From Fragilaria crotonensis (Eukaryota > Bacillariophyta > Fragilariophyceae > Fragilariales > Fragilariaceae), in the NCBI GenBank assembly GCA_022925895.1, contig JAKSYS010000302.1, positions 1-64,000 of the forward strand: a stretch of DNA of 64,000 bases, written 5' to 3'. Both the position numbers and the translations under genes were made by a program. Within the stretch, counting starts at the first letter, position 1. The number at the start of each line of letters is the position of its first letter. The notes beneath the pieces are model-generated. The model searched no databases, was not told the DNA's origin, and was given only the letters and a program-made list of their open reading frames with translations. Of the stretch, positions 11,701-21,372 are shown one piece after another.

Positions 11701-11986
11701 GTGTATGTATGACTTTTGGGCTGGCTGTGGTACACGATAAAACTCCGAATGCATCAAACTGGTAGGACTGAGAGAGCTGACCTTGTGAGGAGACCGAACC
11801 TCCAGGTGCCGTGGATGCCACTGTTCTAGGAGTGCGTGGCTTGCCTCCCTTGCCCGTCTTGCCCTTGAGCAACGGAGATCCCGGGACAGAAATCGACCCT
11901 GTTACAGACCCGCTTTGCGAGTTGCTGCCAACCGAATCTCTGCTCCGACTTCTACGTCTTTCTATTGTCGACTTCAATCTCCTCAT
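8729..11986 (-). CDS. Very long coiled-coil protein (1085 residues)
   Basis: A single uninterrupted frame with an ATG start and TAA stop. The N-terminal 190 residues are Ser/Gly-rich and disordered, with a basic start (MRRLKSTIERRRSRSRD) and two copies of an SRQNS(M/L)N(D/N)S motif near residues 130-160. From about residue 200 to 1010 it is almost continuous heptad-type coiled coil with recurring LE-x-ER/LEKLERE blocks. The C-terminus is Pro-rich (ITPPRQPPAELL). It resembles myosin-tail, golgin or centrosomal filament proteins only by composition. Internal blocks of about 60 residues repeat the pattern 'LE.E...N.AK..EL' and are shared with the 5.0-7.5 kb protein, so the pair arose by tandem duplication. 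No motor or catalytic domain. Confidence 0.85.
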   Translation of the reverse strand: MRRLKSTIERRRSRSRDSVGSNSQSGSVTGSISVPGSPLLKGKTGKGGKPRTPRTVASTAPGGSVSSQGQLSQSYQFDAFGVLSCTTASPKVIHTPVGSGRQLLLRRGSGPVSVDSPGSSPDCSPPVSRQNSMNDSFSGVGNAPQGSLSSRQNSLNNSYSFSEVGNVQQGSESSSLAGSHRSLSSILGPPNDTEEIAALKRQLSDAHGFIKVVLQVDRIDETSCLRAARKVTAMHSELQKLRLDYETACEEKEQLERQGGRQARGIGKGDYVSESYEEHLESTVASMQELLSQRDAEITKLRKEVVVTKASQNQQNYEEQLRKLQKDLSDAKNEVEDLERERDLNLGEIASLTMLLRNAPSQQAASATADYQDLEEARIRVEKLERERAERISKEKELQRRVSEYKSELAKYKDCDSGLDYVDRVVVLEKRLAEQEANAMKNLATKDFEMETLRLIIQDQAKQSANWEAAASESSAQVLKMASHIEETQTYLAELETENNQLVEQLDAAEMRIAELDDKHWLRDQKLAGLTTLYRDTERKLKSMESENDVMRTSFSNLDVSMPSLGFPVDTIRPLEDEGLKKKNKNLRRKVQELLNELERNSTNLDALSKDLEEFKARDFNNRAKIQKLKEEKKVIENELFEMELRVQATEKKRTNDSSMSLTLGLEAKEVATNTRILKLEQEKRSLERQLLEFSEKQAVNERKAVHSWDAFTKGTNSSSMVERLEAELFVAKRELEESQLALESERSARTSDVNKLTKCLEESQAKVAALEKRFERYLGPKPLDGGNEDSGQPSETNGHGESVATVQELQIQLAARNEEIRIWEEKHSMQVEQVTGLRDQLTEALTSLEDLEYERNFNDAKVMELTQMNSSLMQSDEEDLHRLLADKAVQCADLATKLTKAEKESADRQKRVEKLEMECAINKAKVAELSAIWDSQALDEKARKAVIMKAMEVAEQLNDALLRIEQLEMENEESSAKAAALGAKLSNSVQMVDDLSEKLEAALVDKIDLENKLKAAGFVIGDPDNKPAIRRPMFSFSGGNYTKPEVGEQMKSWAVNLPQNAPADLSKPITPPRQPPAELLSGQL

Positions 11987-13492
11987 GTCGATACATCAAT
12001 GACACCCACTAGAAAGCAAACGAATGAGACGGGGGGAATGTCTTCGCACTGGTGTCAGTTAGGAGGTTGGGTTGACGGTGCAATGGTACTGGCGATGTGA
12101 GTCCAAAACGCACCCGGAGTTCCTTATGACCGTCATCAGTCATCCGTCATCTGCCCTCTTTGCGCGTGATTCCCGTTTGCAAACATGCAACTCAGAACGA
12201 CGAAGAGCGAGCGAGCAGGAGGTTCCGGAATATCTTCTTTTCGACGCTTTTGTCCACTGGAATGAAAACTGTTAAATCGAGTTTAGTGATTTTCAAAACA
12301 AATTCCTTATGTGAAATACATACTACATACTAAATTTTGTTGATTGAATATGGATAGACCTATCTGAATTCTCGATGAGCAAGGAATTGTAGAAATGTAC
12401 CTACGACAAATTCGAATCGAAAAAAATGAAAGAAGGCTTGGAAAAATGCACAGGTATCGACTGGTATGACAGTCCGATGATTGAATTCTTCACGTTTGAT
12501 TCTTATGGAATTACTTGAGATACTCCGACGCATTCGAACGGAATCTTATAATTAGGAATCGTCAAGATACACATGTTTTCTAGCAGTTTCTTATTTTTTC
12601 TTAAGTTTTCTCAAACTTTCTTAAGAAACTTTGAGAAGATTTGAGTTGCTTAAAAAAACTTAAATAATCTACGTGAACCTGGTAATAAAATTGCGCCTTC
12701 TTAAATTTTCTTAAATAATCTCAAACTTTCTCAATCGGATGTGAGAAAAAAGGAGTTTCTCATATTTTCTTAAACTTTCTCATAATTTCTCAACTCTACT
12801 TAACGAAAGATTCCTATCTGTAACTCTTGTTCGAAAATAATTTGTCCGAATGATGGTCTGCCAACTAGGACAAAATGAAATCACCATATTGTAGAACAAG
12901 CTCGTATGTAAGAAGGTTTAGGTGACTTTGGTAGGACACACATGATAAAAGTCTTTCTCGATTTATACTTAAGTACTTAAAATCTCTGAGGTGCGTCACG
13001 TTTTGACATGAGATCTGATCGTGACTTAGAGAATTTCTTGGTTGAGACATTTTCAATATGCACTGACACATTCTACATTCTACCAGCCCTGTACTGCGTA
13101 CGATGCACGATGAAGAAGGAATTCCGGAACCTCCAAGGAGGTCCGGTAAAATGACGTTTCCCCTCGTAGCTTCTACATGCAATTAATACCAAGCAGAGGT
13201 GCGTGGCCGGACCTTCCAGATACTTGTACTCGTACCTGTATGTCATACTTGTAACCGGCACAGCACACGTCATGTCGGCGAGCACCCGACATTCACTGTA
13301 AGTATATGACAGTACTAGTATGTACCGGTACGAGTATTGTCCGGATACAGTGCCAGTAAAATGCTTGCGGCGACACCACAGAACTACGATCGTCGCAGTC
13401 GAGAGTCGAGAAATGTTGAGTTCCGTGTGAAATGAACGCGACGATGTCTGTCAAATGAGCACTCCCACCCTGGTACCGTACCAAGATTGGCG
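11987..13492. other. Divergent intergenic region with an AT-rich degenerate repeat tract
   Basis: Separates the minus-strand coiled-coil gene from the plus-strand fucosyltransferase, so both promoters should be here. The centre (12590-12810) is a degenerate repeat tract, annotated separately. 13060-13370 is again GTAC-rich. No gene recognised; open stretches are short and not protein-like. Confidence 0.4.
12590..12810. repeat. Degenerate AT-rich tract of TTTCTTAA / CTTTCTCA words
   Basis: Roughly a dozen imperfect copies of short words such as TTTCTTAA, AACTTTCTCA and TTAAATAATCT are scattered without a fixed period, in both orientations. The sequence is AT-rich and differs sharply from its flanks. 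It could be an old decayed minisatellite, or a promoter-proximal AT-rich spacer. No transposon ends are recognisable. Confidence 0.6.
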
Positions 13493-14818
13493 ATGGTTCT
13501 CAGCGGACGACAGATCCCACGTCGCATGCGGCAAGGAAAGAGAAGAAAACTATCTCTTGTATGCACGTGCTTCTGTTTCTTTATCCTGGCCTTCGTACTC
13601 GAGTTGCAGACACAAAGTCCACCGTTTTCGACTTTGTCAACATCTGCCCCAACATCATTGAATGCGTCAGCATCACGGAACGATTTCCCCCTTCCTCTCA
13701 AGCAAATCCTTTATTACAACAGCTTTTGGAATTCTACACACTTCAACGTCGGCTTCGGACAAGAACCATTTTTAAAATGTCGCGTTAAATCTTGTTTTGC
13801 GACCAGCAAGTCAGTGCATGCGCCTTCCCTGCAAAACATGTCTTCCTTTGACGCAATCGTGATTCATGGAATTAACTTCTTTCTCGACTATCGAGTCAAT
13901 CATTACATTCGACGCTGGAGAAAGCCGCATCAGCGATTTGTGTTTTTCATGATGGAACCGCCTCCAAATGGACCACAATTCACATCTCCAATTTACAATT
14001 TCTTTTGGAACTATACCATGACTTATCGAACGGATAGTGATGTACCAATGCCATATGGGTTTATCGCTCCCAAGGTGGATCGCATCAATGGAGGGGATCT
14101 GAGAGCTGTCCAAATACTGCAAACGGAATGGCCAGTTGATTTCAACGCGACAGATTTCATTAAAAATGTATTACCGAACAAGGGGGCCGACTTTTTTAAA
14201 GCAGCTGATAAACCAAAGAAGGTTGCTTGGGTAGCATCGCGTTGCAAAAGCAACTCTCATCGAGAAGAATTTGTGCAGGAGCTGAAGAAGTACATCGACG
14301 TTGATGTCTTTGGAAAGTGTGGAACTCCTTGTGATGTTATTGGCGCTCGACCCTACGAGGGCAATTGCTCGACGCAAATTAGGGGGGATTACAAATTCTA
14401 TTTGTCTCTCGAGAACAACTTTGCACGAGATTATGTTACCGAGAAGTTCTTCATGCGAATGAATGATGGCTTGGTACCCATTGTGTTGGGACAGGCCAAC
14501 TATAGCCGCATTGCTCCTCCGCACTCATTCATCAACGCTCTGGACTATGACAGTCCGAAAGCACTTGCCGATTTCCTCCTCAGACTGGACAAAAACGATA
14601 CCGAATACCTCTCTTACTTTTGGTGGAAAGACCACTACAACGTCGTGAGCCAAGACCTTGCGATGAGGAGTTTCTGTGATCTTTGCGCCAAGTTGAACGA
14701 AGATGTCGAACCGCATAGCTACCCCGATTTTGAAGAGTGGTGGCATACAAATGCGCAGCTTCATCAAACCTTGCCGCAGCTTCTTTCCTTGATAAGTAAC
14801 CACGTGCCGTCGAATTAA
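13493..14818 (+). CDS. Alpha-1,3-fucosyltransferase (glycosyltransferase family 10)
   Basis: A single-exon gene of 441 residues starting at the first ATG (MVLSGRQIPRRMRQ). It has type II Golgi-enzyme topology: a short basic tail, one transmembrane segment at about residues 21-38 (LVCTCFCFFILAFVLEL), a Ser/Pro stem, then the catalytic domain. The C-terminal half carries the GT10 acceptor/donor motif: YKFYLSLENNFARDYVTEKF followed by GLVPIVLG. These enzymes transfer fucose from GDP-fucose to N-glycan GlcNAc in the Golgi, giving core alpha-1,3-fucose in algae and plants or Lewis-type structures in animals. Acceptor specificity cannot be read here. Several N-x-S/T sequons suggest the enzyme is itself glycosylated. 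Intact, with no neighbours of related function. Confidence 0.93.
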   Translation: MVLSGRQIPRRMRQGKRRKLSLVCTCFCFFILAFVLELQTQSPPFSTLSTSAPTSLNASASRNDFPLPLKQILYYNSFWNSTHFNVGFGQEPFLKCRVKSCFATSKSVHAPSLQNMSSFDAIVIHGINFFLDYRVNHYIRRWRKPHQRFVFFMMEPPPNGPQFTSPIYNFFWNYTMTYRTDSDVPMPYGFIAPKVDRINGGDLRAVQILQTEWPVDFNATDFIKNVLPNKGADFFKAADKPKKVAWVASRCKSNSHREEFVQELKKYIDVDVFGKCGTPCDVIGARPYEGNCSTQIRGDYKFYLSLENNFARDYVTEKFFMRMNDGLVPIVLGQANYSRIAPPHSFINALDYDSPKALADFLLRLDKNDTEYLSYFWWKDHYNVVSQDLAMRSFCDLCAKLNEDVEPHSYPDFEEWWHTNAQLHQTLPQLLSLISNHVPSN

Positions 14819-15748
14819 AAACCGAGGATGCATGCCGTCGAGATGTGCATTATTACGTTTTGCAGCACCGAGCTTGGTGCGAAATCATAGAAGAGAGTCC
14901 ATTTGAGCCATCTTCAAACTCGCCTTGACAAGGCTTTATCCTAGCGCTTTTGGCTGATACAGTACCAACTTGACGCCTTGACGTCAAGGCACCCAACGGC
15001 TTCTTGGACTACGAGTGTCTAGATTGTTATGCCCATCGCTAGTTTGAACCACCACGTATGGATCTAAATGCCCGTTGGAGTGAGGACGTACGTCAGGCAT
15101 AGTTGGTGAGTACATGAAGCTAAAGGTCACAACATGTGTCAACATAAAGTAATTGCCGGTAGTTGATTCTAAGCTATAAACCACGTCGAAGCAAATGTCC
15201 ATGCCGTTTTGGCTACTACTTCCGGGTAGTCGGCAGGGCAGGGAGAACGGAGAACATACGTATACCATTCGGCTACTCTGTGCTATGCACTATGTACACG
15301 AACGGACAACAGCCAGCCCTGGTCCCTGACGCCATTGTATCGCGGCGTAGTGCATAATTCATAAGTGATAAGCTATGTTCAACTGTAATCTCACCTGTAC
15401 TCCGAGCTTGAGTACATGATATCATATCATTCGGAATTACTACGGAGGAAACCGAATGATTCTCCTAGCTCTAAGAGACAGTAGAAAGTAGAAAGTACTT
15501 GAGCAGACTATTAGTAGTACATCTACTGGAGTACTCGGAGTACTTGAACTGATATCAAAAAATGCTGAACTGGCAGTAGTACTGTAAAGGAAGACAGTTC
15601 AGCAGGCTTCAGTATCCCAGAGGACAGAAATCAGCAACCACCGACCCTTGCCGAAGACAATGATGCAAGTTACGAGTTGAAAGCACAGGCCTCATTCATG
15701 TCTACATGTTCCATCCTTGCTAAGAGTCGACATAATTTGTTTCTCATC
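14819..15748. other. Intergenic region, no gene recognised
   Basis: Contains the 3' flank of the fucosyltransferase and the promoter/5' UTR of the ABC ATPase gene. The 15440-15560 segment has AGTAGAAAGTAC and GGAGTACTCGGAGTACTT near-palindromes. An in-frame ATG at 15698 is an alternative start for the downstream gene. No terminator or TATA element could be assigned. Confidence 0.4.
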
Positions 15749-16504
15749 ATGTCACAACAGTCACTATTCTCGCCGTCGGGGATACTGTATTCATTAATCA
15801 TTTTAACTCTGATCCTTCCCAGCTCAATTTCGCTTCAATTGAACCCATCAAGGATATCCTTCATGGATGTTTCTCAATCCTATGAAGATACCTTGTTTCG
15901 AAGGCTATTCTCCTCAATTCCTCGTAGAGACTTCGCCTTGAACCGTGTGTCGTTTGAGGTTAAATCGGGAAGCTTTCTTGTGATTCTAGGCGCTTCGTCA
16001 TCCGGCAAGTCCACCATCTTACGACTTGTCCACGGCAGCGAGAAGCCGGTCAGTGGAAATATTGTGCTGGAGTCAACATCAACACCAGTCTATCTCGACC
16101 GCAAACCAGAATATAATGACAGGCAGACGATCGAGACCATTCTTCTCGAGCGATATGAAAGCATCGCATTCGGGGTAACGATTTGTGAACTCATTTCATT
16201 GGACATGAACAAGAAACCATCGGAACTGTCACCATCCGAAACTTACAAGTTTGGACTGGTCGAAGCTTGTATGAAGAGCGTTGCAGTTCGTGAGCCCTGC
16301 GCACCGATTCTTCTCCTAGATGAGTGGATGGATCTGGAAACGTCGATTGTCGCGCAAAAAGTGGAAGAGGCGATATTAGAACTAACCGAGGGTATTGGGG
16401 CTATCATTTTGTACGTTACTCACAAGCCCAACCTTCTCCGTGCGTCCCACGAGTGCATGACAATGTGCAGGGGAGAGATTCTATCGCGAGGGCGAACACG
16501 ATGA
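15749..16504 (+). CDS. Stand-alone ABC-type ATPase with N-terminal signal sequence
   Basis: From the ATG at 15749 the product has 251 residues; an in-frame ATG at 15698 would add 17. I prefer 15749 because it puts a clean signal sequence (IILTLILPSSIS) at the N-terminus. The ABC nucleotide-binding fold follows: Walker A GASSSGKST, a signature-loop variant LSPSE, Walker B ILLLDEWMD, and an H-loop in YVTHKP. There are no transmembrane helices after the signal, so it is not a full transporter. The Walker B carries Asp-Glu, so ATP hydrolysis is plausible. The signal suggests targeting to the ER or a plastid compartment. Its stop lies only 97 bp before the next gene on the same strand. Confidence 0.85.
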   Translation: MSQQSLFSPSGILYSLIILTLILPSSISLQLNPSRISFMDVSQSYEDTLFRRLFSSIPRRDFALNRVSFEVKSGSFLVILGASSSGKSTILRLVHGSEKPVSGNIVLESTSTPVYLDRKPEYNDRQTIETILLERYESIAFGVTICELISLDMNKKPSELSPSETYKFGLVEACMKSVAVREPCAPILLLDEWMDLETSIVAQKVEEAILELTEGIGAIILYVTHKPNLLRASHECMTMCRGEILSRGRTR

Positions 16505-16601
16505 GTGGTACGCGTGTCAAATCGTCGGGTTCACTTGGTTATCAGTTGCGATCGTGCACCTAAACAACTCGAAAACAATCAGCAACGGTCATAAAACTAA
16601 A

Positions 16602-16985
16602 ATGATCATGTTTCAACTACTTCTGACATTCGTCATTGTGGTATCTTGGATGGAACAAGGGCATGCAAACATCCTAGAAACCATACTTTGCGTTGACAGG
16701 TGCGTTTCGGACTGTTTTTCTTACGTGACACCTCTCCGTTCTTGTTTCAATGGCCAACTCTTATTTCCAGGCGATCCCAGCTGGAGCGAGATTGATATCA
16801 TTGACGAGCAATTCGACACTACCAGCGTCAAAAGATCCTTCTATGCATCGTCGAATGGTACCTGCGACGGTGTTCCAACGGATGGATTCGTATTAGAATT
16901 GAATGAATGCATAGGTCCTTGGGGTGCTCCCAGACCCTGGGGCACACTTGTCGTGCTTCAAGCCATCGAGTCAAAAGCTTATTGA
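16602..16985 (+). CDS. Small secreted cysteine-containing protein, unrecognised
   Basis: 127 residues from the ATG at 16602. Residues 3-22 are a strong signal peptide (FQLLLTFVIVVSWMEQGHA). The mature part has six cysteines (CVDRCVSDC, then three more), a possible N-glycosylation site (NGTC) and no membrane segment after the signal. This is compatible with a disulfide-stabilised secreted or cell-wall protein. I do not recognise the family. The gene follows the ABC ATPase closely on the same strand, and its 3' end overlaps the end of a doubtful minus-strand frame by a few bases. Confidence 0.65.
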   Translation: MIMFQLLLTFVIVVSWMEQGHANILETILCVDRCVSDCFSYVTPLRSCFNGQLLFPGDPSWSEIDIIDEQFDTTSVKRSFYASSNGTCDGVPTDGFVLELNECIGPWGAPRPWGTLVVLQAIESKAY

Positions 16986-17329
16986 CAACATGGACAGCTT
17001 GGTGATCGGAGACCACCATTTGCAAACGTCATGGAAGCCAGGAAACTGAGTTGGGTTTGTTGCTCGTGAGCAGATAAGTGGTTTGAGTTCGAGACGTTGA
17101 GAATTGCGCTTGCAATGTTTCGTTGTCCCGGCGGGACAGTTTCGGATGGTTGCCATGGAAATCTTCTAAATGTTAAGTGTTTCACTCTCGCTTCTTGGAA
17201 ATCATGCCCATCTTCGGAAGGATCACGCCTTTTGTTCTCCTGTCGTTCCATACGTGCCGCCCATAATAGAAGAATTGAAGCGGCTACAGCAATGCTCAGG
17301 ATCTTTCCATCATTCCACGTCCACTGCAT
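16979..17329 (-). CDS. Possible small single-pass membrane protein, doubtful
   Basis: An ATG-started frame of 116 residues. Residues 9-23 are hydrophobic (ILSIAVAASILLLWAA), followed by a very polar region and a C-terminal CPCC. A type II or tail-in membrane topology is possible. It is convergent with the secreted-protein gene and overlaps it by seven bases. No family is recognised and composition alone supports it, so it may be non-coding. Confidence 0.35.
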   Translation of the reverse strand: MQWTWNDGKILSIAVAASILLLWAARMERQENKRRDPSEDGHDFQEARVKHLTFRRFPWQPSETVPPGQRNIASAILNVSNSNHLSAHEQQTQLSFLASMTFANGGLRSPSCPCCQ

Positions 17330-18176
17330 CGTTCTTGATGCAAGCCGACATTCGGAATCGCACCCGTCTTGATCGCCTGATCGTGCTGATAACAAAAGTC
17401 AATCTTTTTGCAAAGAAGTTTTGAACACTGTACGTACTACGACAAGCTACAGTACTAGTAGTTGTACGTTGTACAAGTACCAGCCTACAATTTCTCCATC
17501 ATACATACGGTATGATATATTAGGTATGCATACGACGTAAATGTATCGTACTCCAGTATGACATACTGTAGCTCCTTTGGCGTTGACTCGTGAAAAGTTG
17601 GATCTGGGATGGTGTATAACGTATAACGTATAACCGTTCCCGGTGCTGAGTAGTGTGTACTACAGTATAGAAATACGAAGTGCACAGAATGTCCTTTGCG
17701 ACGTGAAGTGTCCCCAACTCCACGACCGGTGAGACATCGGCGGCCTCCATACATAGCAAACATTGAACGTGAAGAACAGACACCGGTCGAGGCTAGAGCA
17801 TTGTATGGTGCCAAGAATTCGGAGGACATCTTGTACATGTACTCCCGAATCCCGAACCAGATACAATTGCAAACAGAATCGTACCCCAGGTAAACAACCT
17901 CCGGCAGTAGCATTCCCTTCGTCACGAGTCACGACTAATGATGCGGTACAAGTACTGAAGTATCGGAGAGCAAGTTCTCCAATACAGTAGCTACTGGCTA
18001 CGGTAGTAGGAGGAACGGAATTGGCAAATCCCCTGCCGAAATCGTAGCGATGATGCTAACGCCGGGTTGACGCCGCCACCAATCCAAAGATATCCCTCCA
18101 AAGGCATCATCCGTGGCATGCAATCTAATGTGGTGCTTCTGTTCGAATGTGGTGCTTAGTGTTTACAGGGAGTGCT
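17330..18176. other. Intergenic region, no gene recognised
   Basis: GTAC-rich around 17425-17560 and 17640-17690, including GTATGACATACTGTAG and the direct triplet GTATAACGTATAACGTATAACC at 17613-17634. The open stretches on both strands between 17485 and 17990 overlap one another and have unbalanced composition, so they were not called. Confidence 0.4.
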
Positions 18177-18848
18177 CTATACATCGGTATTTATCAGCTT
18201 GTCCTTTTGTTTGCTGACACTTCTTTTCAGAACTTGGTGGAGTCGCCTTCTTGACGATCTCACTTTCTCGGAGAGATTGTCGCTTTGGATGATGGGGGAT
18301 AATATCCGTCCATACACCTCTATCGCGTCGCAGATCCCTCGATCATGTGCCTCCTTCCTACATCGAAGACTGACGCTTTGATATATCATAGAGATTGCTT
18401 TTTCATTGAAGATTCCGGTGTCGAATTGCTCGTCTTGTTGGTCAAGAACGGCCTCCAGCGCACGAAATTTGTTGATCTTCCGTCTGTAAGCCCCTTCTCG
18501 AGACCGAAACTCCAGTCCTCTAGAGCAATGCTCTGAAGTATCTTCGGCCAAAACACCTCGGCTAAACAACCTCACGGTGGCTACCATATCTGCCTTGATC
18601 TGTGCCATTTCATCCTTTTGGAGCCAAGTATTCTCTCTCTCTTCGATTGTGTAGTCAGCCTTGTGCAGTGTTTCTCTAACGAAGACGCTCTTATTAAAAG
18701 ATACTCCGCGCCTTGGCTTCGTTGTTGGTTGCGGTTTAGTCTTCACACTGTGTGTAATCCCGGTCTTCAACATTTCAGGTGAAGGGCATCGTTCAGGATC
18801 TTCAAAAGCTGTTGGTTTCGAACTTGTGGGCATTTGCATAACAGGCAT
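18177..18848 (-). CDS. Diatom-type conserved hypothetical protein (W..kdE...ik.d motif family)
   Basis: 223 residues with an ATG start. After a disordered Lys/Pro N-terminus, a basic stretch RRGVSFNKSVFVRETL is followed by the arrangement 'TLHKADYTIEERENTWLQKDEMAQIKADM', then 'RGLEFRSREG', then a helical region ending in RSSRRRLHQVLKRSVSKQKD. The W-x3-DE-x2-IK-x-D / RGLE order is one I associate with a large family of uncharacterised diatom proteins; this is recollection rather than a search result. Predicted soluble and helical. No catalytic motif. Function unknown. Confidence 0.75.
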   Translation of the reverse strand: MPVMQMPTSSKPTAFEDPERCPSPEMLKTGITHSVKTKPQPTTKPRRGVSFNKSVFVRETLHKADYTIEERENTWLQKDEMAQIKADMVATVRLFSRGVLAEDTSEHCSRGLEFRSREGAYRRKINKFRALEAVLDQQDEQFDTGIFNEKAISMIYQSVSLRCRKEAHDRGICDAIEVYGRILSPIIQSDNLSEKVRSSRRRLHQVLKRSVSKQKDKLINTDV

Positions 18849-19278
18849 GACGGTGAATTCAAATGAAAATTGTTAGTGGCCGCTATGTTTTTTCTCAGAC
18901 CGATGGGATGAGCCGATGCGCGGGCGTTTTGTGTGCTTGTTGTGGCGACTGTCATATCAGTTTCCCCGTCCTTTACGAGGAACATGCGTCGTGAGACATC
19001 GTTTGTCGTATACTTCACTTCGATGGTCGTAAAAGAGCGCGGCGTACCTGGTACTCCACTTACGTGTTCGTACTTTCATGATGTGGTACACAGTACTACA
19101 CTAGTGTAGAGTGTAGAGTACCTGGTAGTCATACTGCGAGTACGAATACATTGTGCGTATTTTTGTCGTACGAGCAGTAAATAGGTTTGCTACCATATAA
19201 TACCAGTAGGACTCGAGTCACCAAGCTCTACGTCATACACTGGAGTCATGAAAGTAGGATTCATGAACTTCTCATTAA
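18849..19278. other. Intergenic flank left of the Harbinger cluster
   Basis: Promoter side of the diatom-type gene. It includes a GTAC-rich segment (19040-19170) and then the insertion target of the first Harbinger element, with TTA at 19279-19281. No gene recognised. Confidence 0.4.
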
Positions 19279-19749
19279 TTAGGCCGGTGCTTTCAGCCAA
19301 CAAAACGTTTTCCCAAGACGAGCATGCACGTTTTGTCTTTGCGGAAACTCAAAAAATGGTCCTTGCAGTCATACTCCCTAGAATTAATTACAAAGCAGAC
19401 GACTTGGACTGCTATTTATGTTTTACATATTGGCATGTATAAGAGTATTAGAAACTTGGCGTTGAATCGATTTCAGTACAAAAGATACTAAAGTTATCAT
19501 GTGGTTCAGTAGAGCTTTATTGGCAGAATCTTCGACACATCATGCAAGTATCATACGTCGAAGAACAAAATTTCCGCCATGAGCAAATCCACAAAAAACC
19601 GGTCGAAACGGTCGACCAACATATCGGGCGGACTCCAAAAAGAGATACAGGCACTCATTGCGTATGCCTGCTATGATTCGCCTTCTCTGATCCGGCGAGG
19701 AGGGTCTCTGGGGAGAGCGCGATCGAAAACAAGATGACTTCCATCTTCT

Positions 19750-21309
19750 ATGGAGAAGGTGAATGGCGCCGACCCAAACTTGATCACGTACGACGATCAG
19801 TTTTGCTCGGCTTGAACAAATTCAAGGGGCTCTACACGCAGTCGGTACATGCGGCCGCAGGAGGGCCAACTTCATCCACTGGAGAAGTGATTCTTTCGAT
19901 TCCAGCTTTTTACACCGCCACAAGAAGCTCTTTATCTACGTTGGTGAGGGTTCGATTGATAAGGCGATACTGTCGCAAAAGTCACTGCTTTCGGTTGGAG
20001 AGAAGATTTCGGGCCGCACGCTTCATCGCAATGCCAAGACGGTCTTGTGCAATTGCAAGAAGATGATGGCGATTGTAACGAGAAAAGGTTCGCCGTATAG
20101 AGATGGAAAGTTTCCATCCGGAACGAACTGGGAGGACTATATATTGTGGTGCCTCATCGAAATGGGCAAGGAATGCGATCGTGCGGAAGCGGAGAAGATA
20201 GATTCTGTTGTCGTCGACGCCACCAATAGAAACGTCGTCGAAGGGGAGAAGGCAAACGGACGAGCACGAGGAGGAGATGTTGGATTCTTGGGCGAGGACG
20301 ACAACGAGCAGAATGATACACCAAGCATACTTGCCAACTCAAGCGAAGATTCAGACGAGGCGGACCGGTACCCAGATAAGACGTTCTTTCGGTGTGGTGT
20401 CGGCTTTCTTGCGTGGGCCCTATGGGGGCACATACCAATCCACAATAGTGCTTGCATGCAATCAGATTCGTTCGGCGACCTCAAAAAAAAATGCGTCGGT
20501 CGGCAGAAACGTAGCGTCTCGTGCGCAGATGCGCAAGTTGATGATTGCAGAATGTGCGGCGAGTGTCGATAACCGTCGAGGAAGGAAGCGTCGCGTCACT
20601 GAGGATGAAGTGCTGCCTGTGCCTGCACCGTTAGTCGATTCGTCCAGCAAGTTGATTCTTGCCAAGACGTTGCAATATTTGAACGCCGATTCCTTGGAAA
20701 AGGAAAGGCAGAAGAACGCACAATACATGATTAGAAGCGTTCGTGACAAGTTGACTGCGCGTCGTCGGAACGAGGATTCGATTCTGCGAGAGCTCGATCG
20801 ATTTGCGAAACATAAGAAGAAGCCTGGTGAGGCTTTGATCAACAAACGTGATGCGCTTGAAATAGAAATCGCGTCCCTCGAAGAAAAGCTCGACGGGTTG
20901 CAAAGTGACGAATGTCGTCGACACAGCGACATGCTCAAGGAACGAAGCTTGGGAGATTCTTGCAACGTCGTCTTCATCGGATGCGGCGACAACGATTGCT
21001 AGAAGTGATAACAACAATCAATCCTCCTCTGCGGATTCGGCCGATGACGATGAGGATGACGTTGTTGATGTAACTCCGGCGGCGGCCGCGGCGATGCATA
21101 CGATCGTCAACGAAGGATGGTGTATTGAATGCAATACACCATCAAATCACTCGTGCCGCAAGTGCAAGAAGTGTGTTTGCTCGTTGTGTTGTGGTCAGCG
21201 AGAGCTCGAAAATGTTTGGTGGTGCAACGCGTGTTTTAGCACGCAAACTGTTGTGAATCAACAATTGATTCGCGATGGCAACTACGATTCTGACGAGGAG
21301 GACAATTGA
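19750..21309 (+). pseudogene. Accessory protein of Harbinger element 1, broken frame
   Basis: Protein-like sequence moves between frames. One segment begins at an ATG near 19750 (MEKVNGADPNLITYDDQF); a second reads LFIYVGEGSIDKAILSQKS and continues through GTNWEDYILWCLIEMGKE and an acidic region. The frame changes at a run of nine A at 20483-20491 and continues with a basic coiled-coil (MIRSVRDKLTARRRNEDSIL). A last frame gives an acidic stretch and a C-terminal Cys/His cluster (CIECN...HSCRKCKKCVC..CC...WWCNAC) that probably binds zinc. At least three frame changes are seen. It occupies the position of the Myb/SANT-like second gene of Harbinger elements, but I see no clear SANT motif. Confidence 0.65.
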
Positions 21310-21372
21310 CGATAGTACTACTACTAGATAGCAATGAAATTAGTAAATATATTACGTAATTGATTAGATGTA

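Noticed and set aside
17485-17990. Five overlapping short open frames on both strands
   Set aside because: They overlap each other, lack any recognised domain and lie in repeat-like intergenic DNA.
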